Shown piece by piece: positions 1-5,736 of a stretch of 5,736 nucleotides of DNA. A program made the position numbers and the translations under genes. This DNA comes from Pseudomonadota bacterium (lineage in GTDB: Bacteria > Pseudomonadota > Gammaproteobacteria > Burkholderiales > Burkholderiaceae_B): contig JAJYTK010000078.1 in assembly GCA_021793095.1 (NCBI GenBank), forward strand, positions 1 to 5,736, in the 5' to 3' direction. Each line of letters begins with the position of its first letter. Position 1 is the first letter of the stretch. The notes beneath the pieces are model-generated. The model was not told where the DNA came from, did no database searches, and was given only the letters and a program-made list of their open reading frames with translations.

Positions 1-1338
1 GAGCACATAGGCCTCGAGCATGGTGTCATCGGTGATGCCCCGCAAGGCGATCCCCTCATTGGCCAAAACATGGGTGTCATATTTAGCGTTGTGCAACACC
101 TTGCAGGCGTTGCTGTCCTCGAGCCAAGGGCGTAGCTGCTCGAGCACCCAATCTTTATCCAGCTGCCCTTGGGCAGCATCAGGGCCTGTATGGCCCACTG
201 GGACATAAGCCCCCTCTCCAGGTTGAATGCTGACGGATAGCCCCACCAAGCGAGCGCTCATGGGGTCCAACGAGGTTGCCTCAGTATCTAGTGCCACCAC
301 CTCAGCCGCCTGTAGTTTCTCGAGCCAAGCAGACAGTTCATCCTCGGTAGTGATGGTATGATAAGAGATTGTCTGCGGTTCGATGATGGCCGCATCATCA
401 GTCGCTGTTGCGGTGGTATTCGGCTCGGTTTGGGTTTCACGACGTTTTTGTCGGCGGCCACTTTCGGGCTCAATATCGGGGTCGTTGGTGAGCTCGCGCA
501 AAAAGGTACGGAACCCAAACTCATGAAAGAGCTCTATCAGTAAATCGGTGTCTTGCTCATTTGGGGTGAGTGACTCGGGGTCATTATCGATCATCGACAA
601 ATCACAATCTGTTTTTACAGTGATCAGTCGGCGGGTCATCTCAAAATTGGGAATAAAATCACGCAGATTTTGGCCCACCACCCCTTTAATTTCGTCAGCA
701 TTGTCGATCAGATTATCCAGACTACCGTATTTCTGTAGCCAACGCGCTGCAGTTTTGTCACCGACACGCGCAACCCCCGGGATGTTATCTGACGTATCCC
801 CCTTGAGCATGAGATAATCTACAATCTGTTCTGGGCGAACCCCATAACGATCAATGACCCCTTGGACATCTTGGCGGTCATTATTCATGGTGTTGACCAA
901 TTCGACCTGCTCATTGACCAATTGCGCCAGGTCTTTGTCCCCAGTCGAAACGATGCTGTGAATACCACGCTCGCTCGCCAAACGGGTGAGTGTGCCAATC
1001 ACATCATCGGCCTCAACACCTGGGACACACAACAAAGGCCAACCCATTGCCTGGATGATCTGGTGTAGCGGCTCGATTTGACACGCTAGCTCTTGGGGCA
1101 TGGGAGGGCGATTGGCCTTATAGTCGGTATAAATCTCATCGCGAAAGGTCTTGCCTTTGGCATCAAAGATGCACGCCAAATAATCGGCATGATAGTCCTC
1201 GCGAATGCGACGCAACATCGATATGACCCCCTGCATCGCCCCAGTAGGATGCCCTTCGGCATTGCGCAAATCAGGCAATGCATGAAAGGCACGGTACAAA
1301 TAGCTAGAACCATCTATGAGTAATAAGGTTTTTTTCAT
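1..1338 (-). CDS. polA: DNA polymerase I, N-terminal 446 residues (3' end beyond left edge)
   Basis: DNA polymerase I fills gaps in repair and removes Okazaki primers. The visible part starts MKKTLLLIDGSSYLYRAFHA and remains open to base 1. Residues 1 to about 280 form the 5' nuclease. Its acidic metal ligands are present: D9 in LIDGSSYLYRA, D59 in FDAKGKTFRDE, E109/D111/D112 in GVEADDVIG, D134/D136 in STGDKDLAQL, and D181/D184 in GDTSDNIPGV, which leads into the helix-hairpin-helix. A polar Thr/Glu/Asp-rich linker lies at about 284-323. The 3'-5' exonuclease follows, with Exo I D351/E353 in DTEATSLD and Exo II N417/Y420/D421 in NAKYD, equivalent to E. coli D355, E357 and D424, so proofreading looks intact as far as it is visible. 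The polymerase domain is off the window. The start at 1338 gives the usual family N-terminus but has only a weak ribosome-binding site. An in-frame ATG at 1392 would add 18 residues. The gene is divergent from, and touches, the LOG-family gene. Confidence 0.97.
   Translation of the reverse strand, partial: MKKTLLLIDGSSYLYRAFHALPDLRNAEGHPTGAMQGVISMLRRIREDYHADYLACIFDAKGKTFRDEIYTDYKANRPPMPQELACQIEPLHQIIQAMGWPLLCVPGVEADDVIGTLTRLASERGIHSIVSTGDKDLAQLVNEQVELVNTMNNDRQDVQGVIDRYGVRPEQIVDYLMLKGDTSDNIPGVARVGDKTAARWLQKYGSLDNLIDNADEIKGVVGQNLRDFIPNFEMTRRLITVKTDCDLSMIDNDPESLTPNEQDTDLLIELFHEFGFRTFLRELTNDPDIEPESGRRQKRRETQTEPNTTATATDDAAIIEPQTISYHTITTEDELSAWLEKLQAAEVVALDTEATSLDPMSARLVGLSVSIQPGEGAYVPVGHTGPDAAQGQLDKDWVLEQLRPWLEDSNACKVLHNAKYDTHVLANEGIALRGITDDTMLEAYVL
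1324..1328 (+). promoter_or_regulatory. Shine-Dalgarno TAAGG supporting the LOG gene start at 1337
   Basis: TAAGG lies 8 bases before ATG 1337, a good distance for ribosome binding. It lies inside the polA reading frame on the other strand. Neither of the other in-frame starts (1316, 1391) has a comparable purine-rich site, so this element decides the start call. Confidence 0.5.
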
Positions 1339-2029
1339 GTCAAATAATAACTCTGATCGTTTGCCCGCAAGTGCACAAATCCCAACCATCATGTCTGAGC
1401 TCACCGCCGCTGCAGACACCCTTGAAGCCATTGATTTGGGTATTAGCGTCTTTGGTAGTGCACGTGTACGCCCCGACAGCCCCTATTACCAATTTGCCCT
1501 TAATTTGGGCAGACGACTGGCTGAGGCGGGCTATACCGTCATCGCCGGCGGGGGGCCAGGAATCATGGAGGCGGCCAACAAAGGCGCATACACCGCAGGT
1601 GGTAAAAGTGTTGGGTTAAATATACGCTTACCACGCGAAACCAGCAACAACCCCTATCAAACTCATAGCCTGCAGTTTGAATACTTTGTCTCGCGCAAGG
1701 CAACCTTTTTTATGCATAGTGCAGCGTACGTGGCGCTACCTGGCGGATTTGGCACCTTGGACGAGTTTTTTGAGGCCATCACTTTGGTGCAGATCAAAAA
1801 AATGCCCCCTGCCCCCATCATTTTAATTGGCAGTGAATTTTGGCAAGGACTGCTTGAATGGATAAAAGAGCAACTGGTCAGCCATGGCTTTATATCCAGC
1901 ACGGATACTGATCTCATTACCCTCACAGATGATTTAGATGAGGCCATGGCGATCATCCATGACTGCTGCTCGCAATTTGTAGACCTGGTCGATGCCCCAC
2001 GCCCCTACCTACCGCGTGAGCGTTTTTAA
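1337..2029 (+). CDS. LOG-family (TIGR00730) nucleoside 5'-monophosphate phosphoribohydrolase
   Basis: This 230-residue protein belongs to the LOG / TIGR00730 Rossmann-fold family (lysine decarboxylase-like). Characterised members cleave the N-glycosidic bond of nucleoside monophosphates, including cytokinin nucleotides, to free base and ribose 5-phosphate. The sequence shows ISVFGSARV (36-44), the nucleotide-binding GGGPGIMEAANKGA (71-84), the conserved Arg-Lys pair in FVSRKATFF (R120, K121), and the signature PGGFGTLDEFFEA (135-147) with the catalytic-type Glu. No signal peptide or membrane segment is apparent, so it should be cytosolic. The start at 1337 is chosen because TAAGG at 1324-1328 sits 8 bases upstream. 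ATG 1316 (7 residues longer, inside polA) and ATG 1391 (18 residues shorter) are in frame but have no good Shine-Dalgarno sequence. True substrates cannot be read from the sequence; bacterial members are often misannotated as lysine decarboxylases. The family call is secure, but the start codon is only moderately so. Confidence 0.93.
   Translation: MSNNNSDRLPASAQIPTIMSELTAAADTLEAIDLGISVFGSARVRPDSPYYQFALNLGRRLAEAGYTVIAGGGPGIMEAANKGAYTAGGKSVGLNIRLPRETSNNPYQTHSLQFEYFVSRKATFFMHSAAYVALPGGFGTLDEFFEAITLVQIKKMPPAPIILIGSEFWQGLLEWIKEQLVSHGFISSTDTDLITLTDDLDEAMAIIHDCCSQFVDLVDAPRPYLPRERF
1400..1405 (-). promoter_or_regulatory. Possible Shine-Dalgarno (GGTGAG) for a longer polA start at 1392
   Basis: On the minus strand GGTGAG ends 7 bases before ATG 1392-1390, which is immediately followed by a second ATG (1389-1387), both in frame with polA. 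Starting here would add MMVGICALAGKRSELLFD before the usual MKKTLLLIDGSS. The standard family start at 1338 has no close purine-rich site, so this alternative is worth recording. It lies inside the LOG gene, and its spacing could be chance. Confidence 0.25.
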
Positions 2030-2036
2030 ACAATTT

Positions 2037-2058
2037 GGGCTCGGTACCTACCGAGCCC
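2037..2058. terminator. Strong hairpin between convergent LOG and typA genes, probable bidirectional terminator
   Basis: GGGCTCGGTA (2037-2046) and TACCGAGCCC (2049-2058) are perfect inverted repeats, modelled as a 9-bp stem with a 4-base ACCT loop. The hairpin begins 7 bases after the LOG stop and 31 bases beyond the typA stop, in the only gap between the two converging genes. A second, outer pairing is possible between GAGCGT (2018-2023) and ACGCTC (2067-2072), with a further TTT/AAA pairing (2025-2027 with 2063-2065) after one mismatch. No clear T-run follows the stem on either strand, so it is not a textbook intrinsic terminator. The position makes a shared transcription end or a 3'-end-stabilising structure the best reading. 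Confidence 0.55.
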
Positions 2059-2089
2059 ATGCAAATACGCTCAAAGCCAACCCGATTGC

Positions 2090-3913
2090 TTAGGCACTGA
2101 CCTTTCGGGCATGGCGGCGTCGCTCGTGCTCTTTGAGATAGCGCTTGCGCAAACGTAGCGATTTGGGGGTCACCTCGACGAGTTCATCGTCATCGATGAA
2201 TTGCACCGCATACTCTAAATTGAGAGCGATGGGCGGGACCAAGTCAATATGCTCATCTTTACCCGAGGCGCGCACATTCGTATGTTTTTTCTCGCGAATA
2301 GGGTTAACGACCAGGTCGTTATCACGGTTATGAATGCCCACAATCATGCCCTCATACACGGGCTCATTGGGGCGCACAAACATACGGCCACGTTCTTGTA
2401 GTTTCCACAATGCATAAGCCACTGCCTCACCATCGTCTTGGCTAATCAGCACGCCATTACGCCGCTCAGCGACTGCCCCTTGGCGCATCGGTGCAAACTC
2501 ATCAAAAATATGACTCATCAGCCCCGTCCCTCGAGTCAGTGTCATAAACTCAGTCTGAAAACCAATCAGCCCACGGGCAGGAATCCGATACTCGAGGCGT
2601 GAACGCCCTTGGCCATCGGGCTGCATATTGACCAACTCACCACGGCGATGGCCCAGCTCTTCCATCACACCGCCCTGGTGATCATCCTCGATATCGACGG
2701 TTAATAGCTCATAGGGCTCATACATTTGCCCATCAATTTCTTTGAGCAGCACCTTGGGACGCGACACGGCCATTTCGTAGCCCTCGCGGCGCATGTTTTC
2801 AATCAAAATAGTCAGGTGCAATTCGCCTCGCCCACATACCTCGAAAACCGTTTCATCGGCGGTGTCATTCACACGTAGCGCCACATTGGCTTTTAACTCG
2901 CGATGCAGTCGTTCGCGCAGCTGGCGACTGGTCACAAACTTGCCCTCGCGACCGGCTAAAGGCGAGGTGTTGACCATGAAGTTCATGCGCAGGGTGGGCT
3001 CATCGATACTGAGTAAAGGCAAGGCCTCGGGGTGCTCGACATCCGCAATGGTGCAGCCGATCGTCAGCTCATCAATCCCATTGATCAACACAATATCGCC
3101 AGCGACGGCCTCTTGGACGGGTGCATGCTGCAACCCTTGAAACTTGAGCACTTGGTTAATTTTGGCGGTGCGTTGCTCCCCATCGGGGCCATGCATGACC
3201 AACACCTCTTGGCCAGCTAATAAGCGGCCGCGATTGATTCGCCCAATACCAATTTGACCAACATAAGAGCTATAGTCCAGCGAACAAATTTGCAGCTGTA
3301 ATGGGCCCTCTACATCATCATCACGCTGAGGTACATGCTTGATAATGGCCTCAAACAGAGGGCGCATATCCCCCTCATACACCCCTTCGTCTAAACTGGC
3401 ATAACCTGCCAACCCCGATGCGTACAAAATGGGGAAGTCGAGCTGCTCATCAGTGGCCCCCAACTTGTCAAAGAGATCAAAGGTTTCGTTAATCACATAA
3501 TCAGGCCGTGCCCCAGGGCGGTCGACTTTATTGACCACCACAATGGGCTTTAACCCCAGCTCTAGGGCCTTACGCGTCACAAAACGCGTTTGCGGCATGG
3601 GCCCCTCGACCGCATCGACCAGCAACAACACCCCATCAACCATCGACAGTACGCGTTCAACCTCACCACCAAAATCCGCGTGACCTGGGGTATCTACGAT
3701 GTTGATATGAACATCATCGAATTCTACGGCACAATTTTTAGCCAAAATGGTGATGCCACGCTCGCGCTCAATATCATCCGAATCCATAACGCGCTCGGAG
3801 ACTTGCTCATTAGACCGAAAGGTACCGGCCTGACGGAGCAATTGATCGACGAGAGTGGTCTTGCCATGATCAACGTGAGCAATAATGGCGATATTTCTTA
3901 AAGCACGACTCAT
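2090..3913 (-). CDS. typA: Translational GTPase TypA/BipA
   Basis: TypA/BipA is a ribosome-binding GTPase of the EF-G/LepA class, linked in other bacteria to 50S assembly, growth in the cold and stress adaptation. At 607 residues it has the same length as the E. coli protein. The G domain carries all expected motifs: G1 AHVDHGKT (12-19), G2 RGIT (52-55), G3 DTPGH (74-78), G4 NKVD (128-131) and G5 ASGLAG (165-170). A beta-barrel domain II follows (about 205-290), then EF-G III-like (about 300-385) and EF-G V-like (about 395-475, with [10 protein letters not shown]) segments. The family-specific C-terminal domain ends in a basic tail rich in Arg, Lys and His. The start is the first residue of the typical [19 protein letters not shown]; an AGGA at 3923-3926 lies 9 bases upstream. 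It is the last gene of the infB-rbfA-truB run, 18 bases after truB, so it is probably co-transcribed, and it converges on the LOG gene. Confidence 0.98.
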   Translation of the reverse strand: MSRALRNIAIIAHVDHGKTTLVDQLLRQAGTFRSNEQVSERVMDSDDIERERGITILAKNCAVEFDDVHINIVDTPGHADFGGEVERVLSMVDGVLLLVDAVEGPMPQTRFVTRKALELGLKPIVVVNKVDRPGARPDYVINETFDLFDKLGATDEQLDFPILYASGLAGYASLDEGVYEGDMRPLFEAIIKHVPQRDDDVEGPLQLQICSLDYSSYVGQIGIGRINRGRLLAGQEVLVMHGPDGEQRTAKINQVLKFQGLQHAPVQEAVAGDIVLINGIDELTIGCTIADVEHPEALPLLSIDEPTLRMNFMVNTSPLAGREGKFVTSRQLRERLHRELKANVALRVNDTADETVFEVCGRGELHLTILIENMRREGYEMAVSRPKVLLKEIDGQMYEPYELLTVDIEDDHQGGVMEELGHRRGELVNMQPDGQGRSRLEYRIPARGLIGFQTEFMTLTRGTGLMSHIFDEFAPMRQGAVAERRNGVLISQDDGEAVAYALWKLQERGRMFVRPNEPVYEGMIVGIHNRDNDLVVNPIREKKHTNVRASGKDEHIDLVPPIALNLEYAVQFIDDDELVEVTPKSLRLRKRYLKEHERRRHARKVSA

Positions 3914-3922
3914 CTATGGGTG

Positions 3923-3926
3923 TCCT
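3923..3926 (-). promoter_or_regulatory. Shine-Dalgarno AGGA of typA
   Basis: On the minus strand AGGA lies 9 bases before the typA ATG (3913-3911), within the 18-base gap after the truB stop. It supports the called start and suggests that typA is translated from the truB transcript. No separate promoter fits in this gap, although one inside truB cannot be excluded. Confidence 0.6.
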
Positions 3927-3931
3927 ATATT

Positions 3932-4687
3932 TTAAAAATTAACAGGCAATAGCTCGGCGGGTAAGTCTTTCCCAGTCAATAACCACTGGTCAATGTCCAC
4001 GGTGGATTTCTCGGCTATTGCAGTTTGCAAACTGCGCAGGCTATGGGCTGCATCAATATTAAATGGTCCGATTTGGGTCCGTCGTAATGCGGTGAGGTGG
4101 GCATAGCAACCCAGCGCTCGACCAATATCTTGGGCGAGCGTGCGCACGTAGGTGCCTTTACTGCAGCGCACCTCTAACGTCAGACTCTGCGCCGTATGGC
4201 ACAAACGCTTAAGACCATAAATTTGTACGTGGCGCGCTGCTCTTTCGACCTCAACCCCTTGGCGGGCATACTCGTACAGAGGACGACCGTCTTTTTTCAA
4301 AGCGGAGTACATGGGCGGCATTTGTTCAATAGTGCCTATGAATTGCGGCAACACCGCATCAACCTGGGCCGCTGTGATTGCAAAAGGCATCTCAGCGCGC
4401 ACGGTCACCTCGCCATCGAGGTCCGCGGTAGTGGTTTCTGCCCCCCATCTCAGGGTGGCGATATAATTTTTATCCGCCTCTAGTAACGCAGCTGATAATT
4501 TCGTAGCACGGCCAAAGCAACAAATCAAAAGCCCCGTTGCAAATGGATCCAAGGTGCCGGTATGCCCTGCTTTGCGCGCATCATATAAACGCCGCGCCCG
4601 TTGCAAGGCATGGTTACTGGACATGCCGACTGGCTTGTCCAATAAAAACAACCCATCTAACAAACGACCACGGCGACGGCGCGACAT
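3932..4687 (-). CDS. truB: tRNA pseudouridine-55 synthase TruB, short form without evident PUA domain
   Basis: TruB isomerises U55 in the T-loop of tRNAs to pseudouridine. The catalytic domain is complete: a basic start MSRRRRGR, LDKPVGMSSN (16-25), GHTGTLDPFATG (41-52) with catalytic D47, Y75 in the DKNY segment, MYSALKKDGRPLYEYARQG (126-144), and CSKGTYVRTLAQDIG (175-189) with R182, equivalent to E. coli D48, Y76 and R181. The protein is only 251 residues, against about 314 in E. coli. It ends with LLTGKDLPAELLPVNF, close to where the E. coli protein passes into its C-terminal PUA domain, which grips the tRNA. The stop lies 18 bases before typA, so no displaced PUA remnant is present. It may be a natural compact form or a deletion. 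It lies 32 bases after rbfA, and the leader lacks a Shine-Dalgarno sequence. Confidence 0.96.
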   Translation of the reverse strand: MSRRRRGRLLDGLFLLDKPVGMSSNHALQRARRLYDARKAGHTGTLDPFATGLLICCFGRATKLSAALLEADKNYIATLRWGAETTTADLDGEVTVRAEMPFAITAAQVDAVLPQFIGTIEQMPPMYSALKKDGRPLYEYARQGVEVERAARHVQIYGLKRLCHTAQSLTLEVRCSKGTYVRTLAQDIGRALGCYAHLTALRRTQIGPFNIDAAHSLRSLQTAIAEKSTVDIDQWLLTGKDLPAELLPVNF

Positions 4688-4719
4688 AAAAACACAAAAA
4701 AAGAGGTTAAATACAGAGA
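4688..4719 (-). promoter_or_regulatory. U-rich rbfA-truB leader without Shine-Dalgarno
   Basis: The 32 bases between the rbfA stop and the truB ATG read, on the minus strand, as a pyrimidine-rich leader with a run of seven T and a second run of five T directly before ATG. No AGG or GGA is present. No good hairpin precedes the T-run (only a weak AGAC/GTCT pairing around the rbfA stop), so a terminator is unlikely. A U-rich leader could be bound by ribosomal protein S1, or truB could depend on coupling to rbfA. Both readings are inference. Confidence 0.35.
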
Positions 4720-5112
4720 CTAATCGTCTGCGTCATCATCGCGCGACTGCGCGGCGTCTTGTTGGCTGACTTGGTCAATGAGGCGACGCACCTCATCACC
4801 CCGCTGCATACGATCATCGTATATAAAGCGCAACACTGGTACCGTGTGGATATGCATCATCTTGAATAACTGTGCATGCAACCAATTGGCCTTTTCATCG
4901 AGGGCCTTTTGAGCTTTTTCAGGTGCTGCACCCAGCACCGTAAAATATACTTTGGCATGCGCATAATCCGCAGAGAGGTTGACCTCAGTCAGTGTGATCA
5001 ACCCCGCTGTGGATACATCAATCTCGCGCTGAATAAGGATGGCAATGTCTTTTTGTATTTGTTCTGCCAAGCGGGCATTACGCCCGCTACTTTTTGCTTG
5101 ATGTCGAACCAT
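4720..5112 (-). CDS. rbfA: 30S ribosome-binding factor A (RbfA)
   Basis: RbfA is a small KH-fold protein that binds the pre-30S subunit near helix 1 of 16S rRNA and supports late maturation and cold growth. This one has 130 residues, close to the 133 of E. coli. Recognisable parts are the N-terminal helix (RNARLAEQIQKDIAILIQREI, shown here in short as RLAEQIQKDI), the core strand LITLTEVNLSADYAHAKVYF (38-57), and the late segment VPVLRFIYDDRMQRGDEV, which corresponds to the P-L-F-x-D-x-S-like end of the domain, followed by a helix and a strongly acidic tail (SRDDDADD). The start is supported by a Shine-Dalgarno sequence overlapping the infB stop. It follows infB by 8 bases, consistent with translational coupling. 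Confidence 0.96.
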   Translation of the reverse strand: MVRHQAKSSGRNARLAEQIQKDIAILIQREIDVSTAGLITLTEVNLSADYAHAKVYFTVLGAAPEKAQKALDEKANWLHAQLFKMMHIHTVPVLRFIYDDRMQRGDEVRRLIDQVSQQDAAQSRDDDADD

Positions 5113-5118
5113 AATAAA

Positions 5119-5123
5119 ACCTA
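5119..5123 (-). promoter_or_regulatory. rbfA Shine-Dalgarno overlapping the infB stop codon
   Basis: On the minus strand the infB stop TAG runs into TAGGT, whose AGG ends 7 bases before the rbfA ATG (5112-5110). Ribosomes ending infB are thus placed directly on the rbfA initiation site, an arrangement typical of translational coupling. Confidence 0.6.
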
Positions 5124-5736
5124 TAAGGTACGTGCGATTTCTTTGATCTCAAAGATCTCGAGTTGATCGCCGACCTTGATATCATTGTAGCCGCGCAATG
5201 TAATACCGCAATCAAAGCCTTGGCGCACCTCGCGTGCGTCATCCTTAAAGCGGCGCAGGGTATCGATATAGCCGGTCCAAATCACGACATTATCACGCAG
5301 CAGTCGGACCTGAGAGTCTCGACGCACCAGCCCCTCTGTCACCATACAACCCGCGACATTACCGACACGGGAGATACGGAAGACCTCGCGAATCTCGACC
5401 ATACCGATCACCTCTTCGCGCTCTTCGGGGGCCAACATGCCCGACAATGCGGACTTGACGTCCTCGATGGCGTCATAAATCACGTTGTAGTAACGGATTT
5501 CAATATCATTTTGTTCGGCTTGGCGACGGGCGGTTTGCTCTGCGCGGACATTAAAGCCAATAATCACGGCATTAGAGGCGATGGCCAAGTTGACATCGCT
5601 TTCGGAAATACCACCAACCGCCGCGTGGATGATCTCGACCTTGACCTCTTCGTTGGCGAGTTTTTCTAAAGAGCTCACCAGCGCTTCTTGAGAACCTTGA
5701 ACATCTGTTTTAACAATCAAGGACAGAGTCTTGACC
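5121..5736 (-). CDS. infB: Translation initiation factor IF-2, C-terminal 204 residues (5' end beyond right edge)
   Basis: IF2 is the GTPase that brings fMet-tRNA to the 30S subunit and promotes subunit joining. Only the last 204 residues are in the window; the frame is open to the right edge, where it reads [19 protein letters not shown]. The IF2-specific domain C1 is visible ([17 protein letters not shown], then [11 protein letters not shown] and [15 protein letters not shown]). Domain C2, which binds the formylmethionyl-tRNA end, follows with [32 protein letters not shown] and the close [20 protein letters not shown]. The protein ends [11 protein letters not shown], almost as in E. coli. 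The G domain and N-terminal region are off the window. The TTG at 5720 is an internal leucine, not the start. It is the upstream gene of the rbfA-truB-typA run. Confidence 0.97.
   Translation of the reverse strand, partial: VKTLSLIVKTDVQGSQEALVSSLEKLANEEVKVEIIHAAVGGISESDVNLAIASNAVIIGFNVRAEQTARRQAEQNDIEIRYYNVIYDAIEDVKSALSGMLAPEEREEVIGMVEIREVFRISRVGNVAGCMVTEGLVRRDSQVRLLRDNVVIWTGYIDTLRRFKDDAREVRQGFDCGITLRGYNDIKVGDQLEIFEIKEIARTL

Noticed and set aside
13..325. Repeated CTCGAG-type words within polA (near 14, 118, 140 and 319) and a few more in typA and infB.
   Set aside because: They fall mostly on Leu-Glu codon pairs or similar coding contexts, are irregularly spaced and lack a longer shared flank, so codon choice explains them better than an uptake or repeat element.
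548..1323. Several plus-strand frames of 68-89 residues, and a minus-strand frame at 1086-1313, within the polA region.
   Set aside because: The polA frame reads through the whole region with every catalytic motif in place, so these are shadows.
3590..3901. A 103-residue plus-strand frame opposite the TypA G domain, and similar frames at 2145-2333, 2793-3140 and 3032-3220.
   Set aside because: All are antisense to intact typA with no family features.
4554..4769. A plus-strand 71-residue frame across the truB-rbfA junction, and the AAGAGG purine run at about 4690-4696.
   Set aside because: The frame is antisense to truB and rbfA. The purine run is Shine-Dalgarno-like only on the wrong strand; on the coding strand it is pyrimidine-rich.
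5163..5669. A 168-residue open frame on the plus strand opposite infB.
   Set aside because: It lies fully antisense to the well-conserved IF2 C-terminus, has no recognisable motif, and is best explained as a shadow of the real frame.
5718..5720. TTG as a possible start codon of a 199-residue protein.
   Set aside because: The reading frame continues upstream to the window edge with IF2-like residues (VKTLS), so this is an internal leucine of infB.
1..5736. Search by eye for tRNA genes, CRISPR repeats, insertion sequence ends, toxin-antitoxin pairs and defence genes.
   Set aside because: None were seen; the window is covered by core genes with only short gaps.

Overview
This window is almost entirely coding and reads as a housekeeping segment of a gammaproteobacterial chromosome of roughly balanced GC content. 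The bacterial and gammaproteobacterial assignment is an inference. It rests on the close resemblance of the PolA, IF2, RbfA, TruB and TypA/BipA translations to the E. coli-type proteins as I remember them, and I cannot name a genus. There are no tRNA or rRNA genes, insertion sequences, CRISPR arrays or phage genes, and no gene-free stretch longer than about 60 bases.

Layout from left to right: (1) positions 1-1338, minus strand, hold the first 446 residues of DNA polymerase I (polA). These cover the 5' nuclease and the first part of the 3'-5' exonuclease domain; the rest lies beyond the left edge. (2) Positions 1337-2029, plus strand, hold a LOG-family (TIGR00730) nucleotide 5'-monophosphate phosphoribohydrolase. 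Its most likely start codon overlaps the polA start codon on the opposite strand inside one CATG. (3) Positions 2030-2089 form a short convergent gap centred on a strong hairpin, probably a shared terminator. (4) Positions 2090-5736, minus strand, hold a co-directional translation and ribosome-assembly cluster, in transcription order infB (3' end only), rbfA, truB and typA/bipA, with gaps of 8, 32 and 18 bases.

How the genes work together: IF2 recruits initiator tRNA, RbfA matures the 30S subunit, TruB makes pseudouridine 55 in tRNA, and TypA/BipA is a translational GTPase linked to ribosome assembly and stress or cold adaptation. The infB-rbfA-truB order is a classic one, but here typA takes the place where rpsO often follows. 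PolA (repair and Okazaki fragment processing) and the LOG enzyme (nucleotide-monophosphate hydrolysis) form a separate divergent pair.

I do not see a previously undescribed system here. The points most worth a second look are the overlapping divergent start region of polA and the LOG gene, a TruB of only 251 residues that appears to lack the C-terminal PUA domain, a truB leader without a Shine-Dalgarno sequence, and the placement of typA at the end of the infB cluster.
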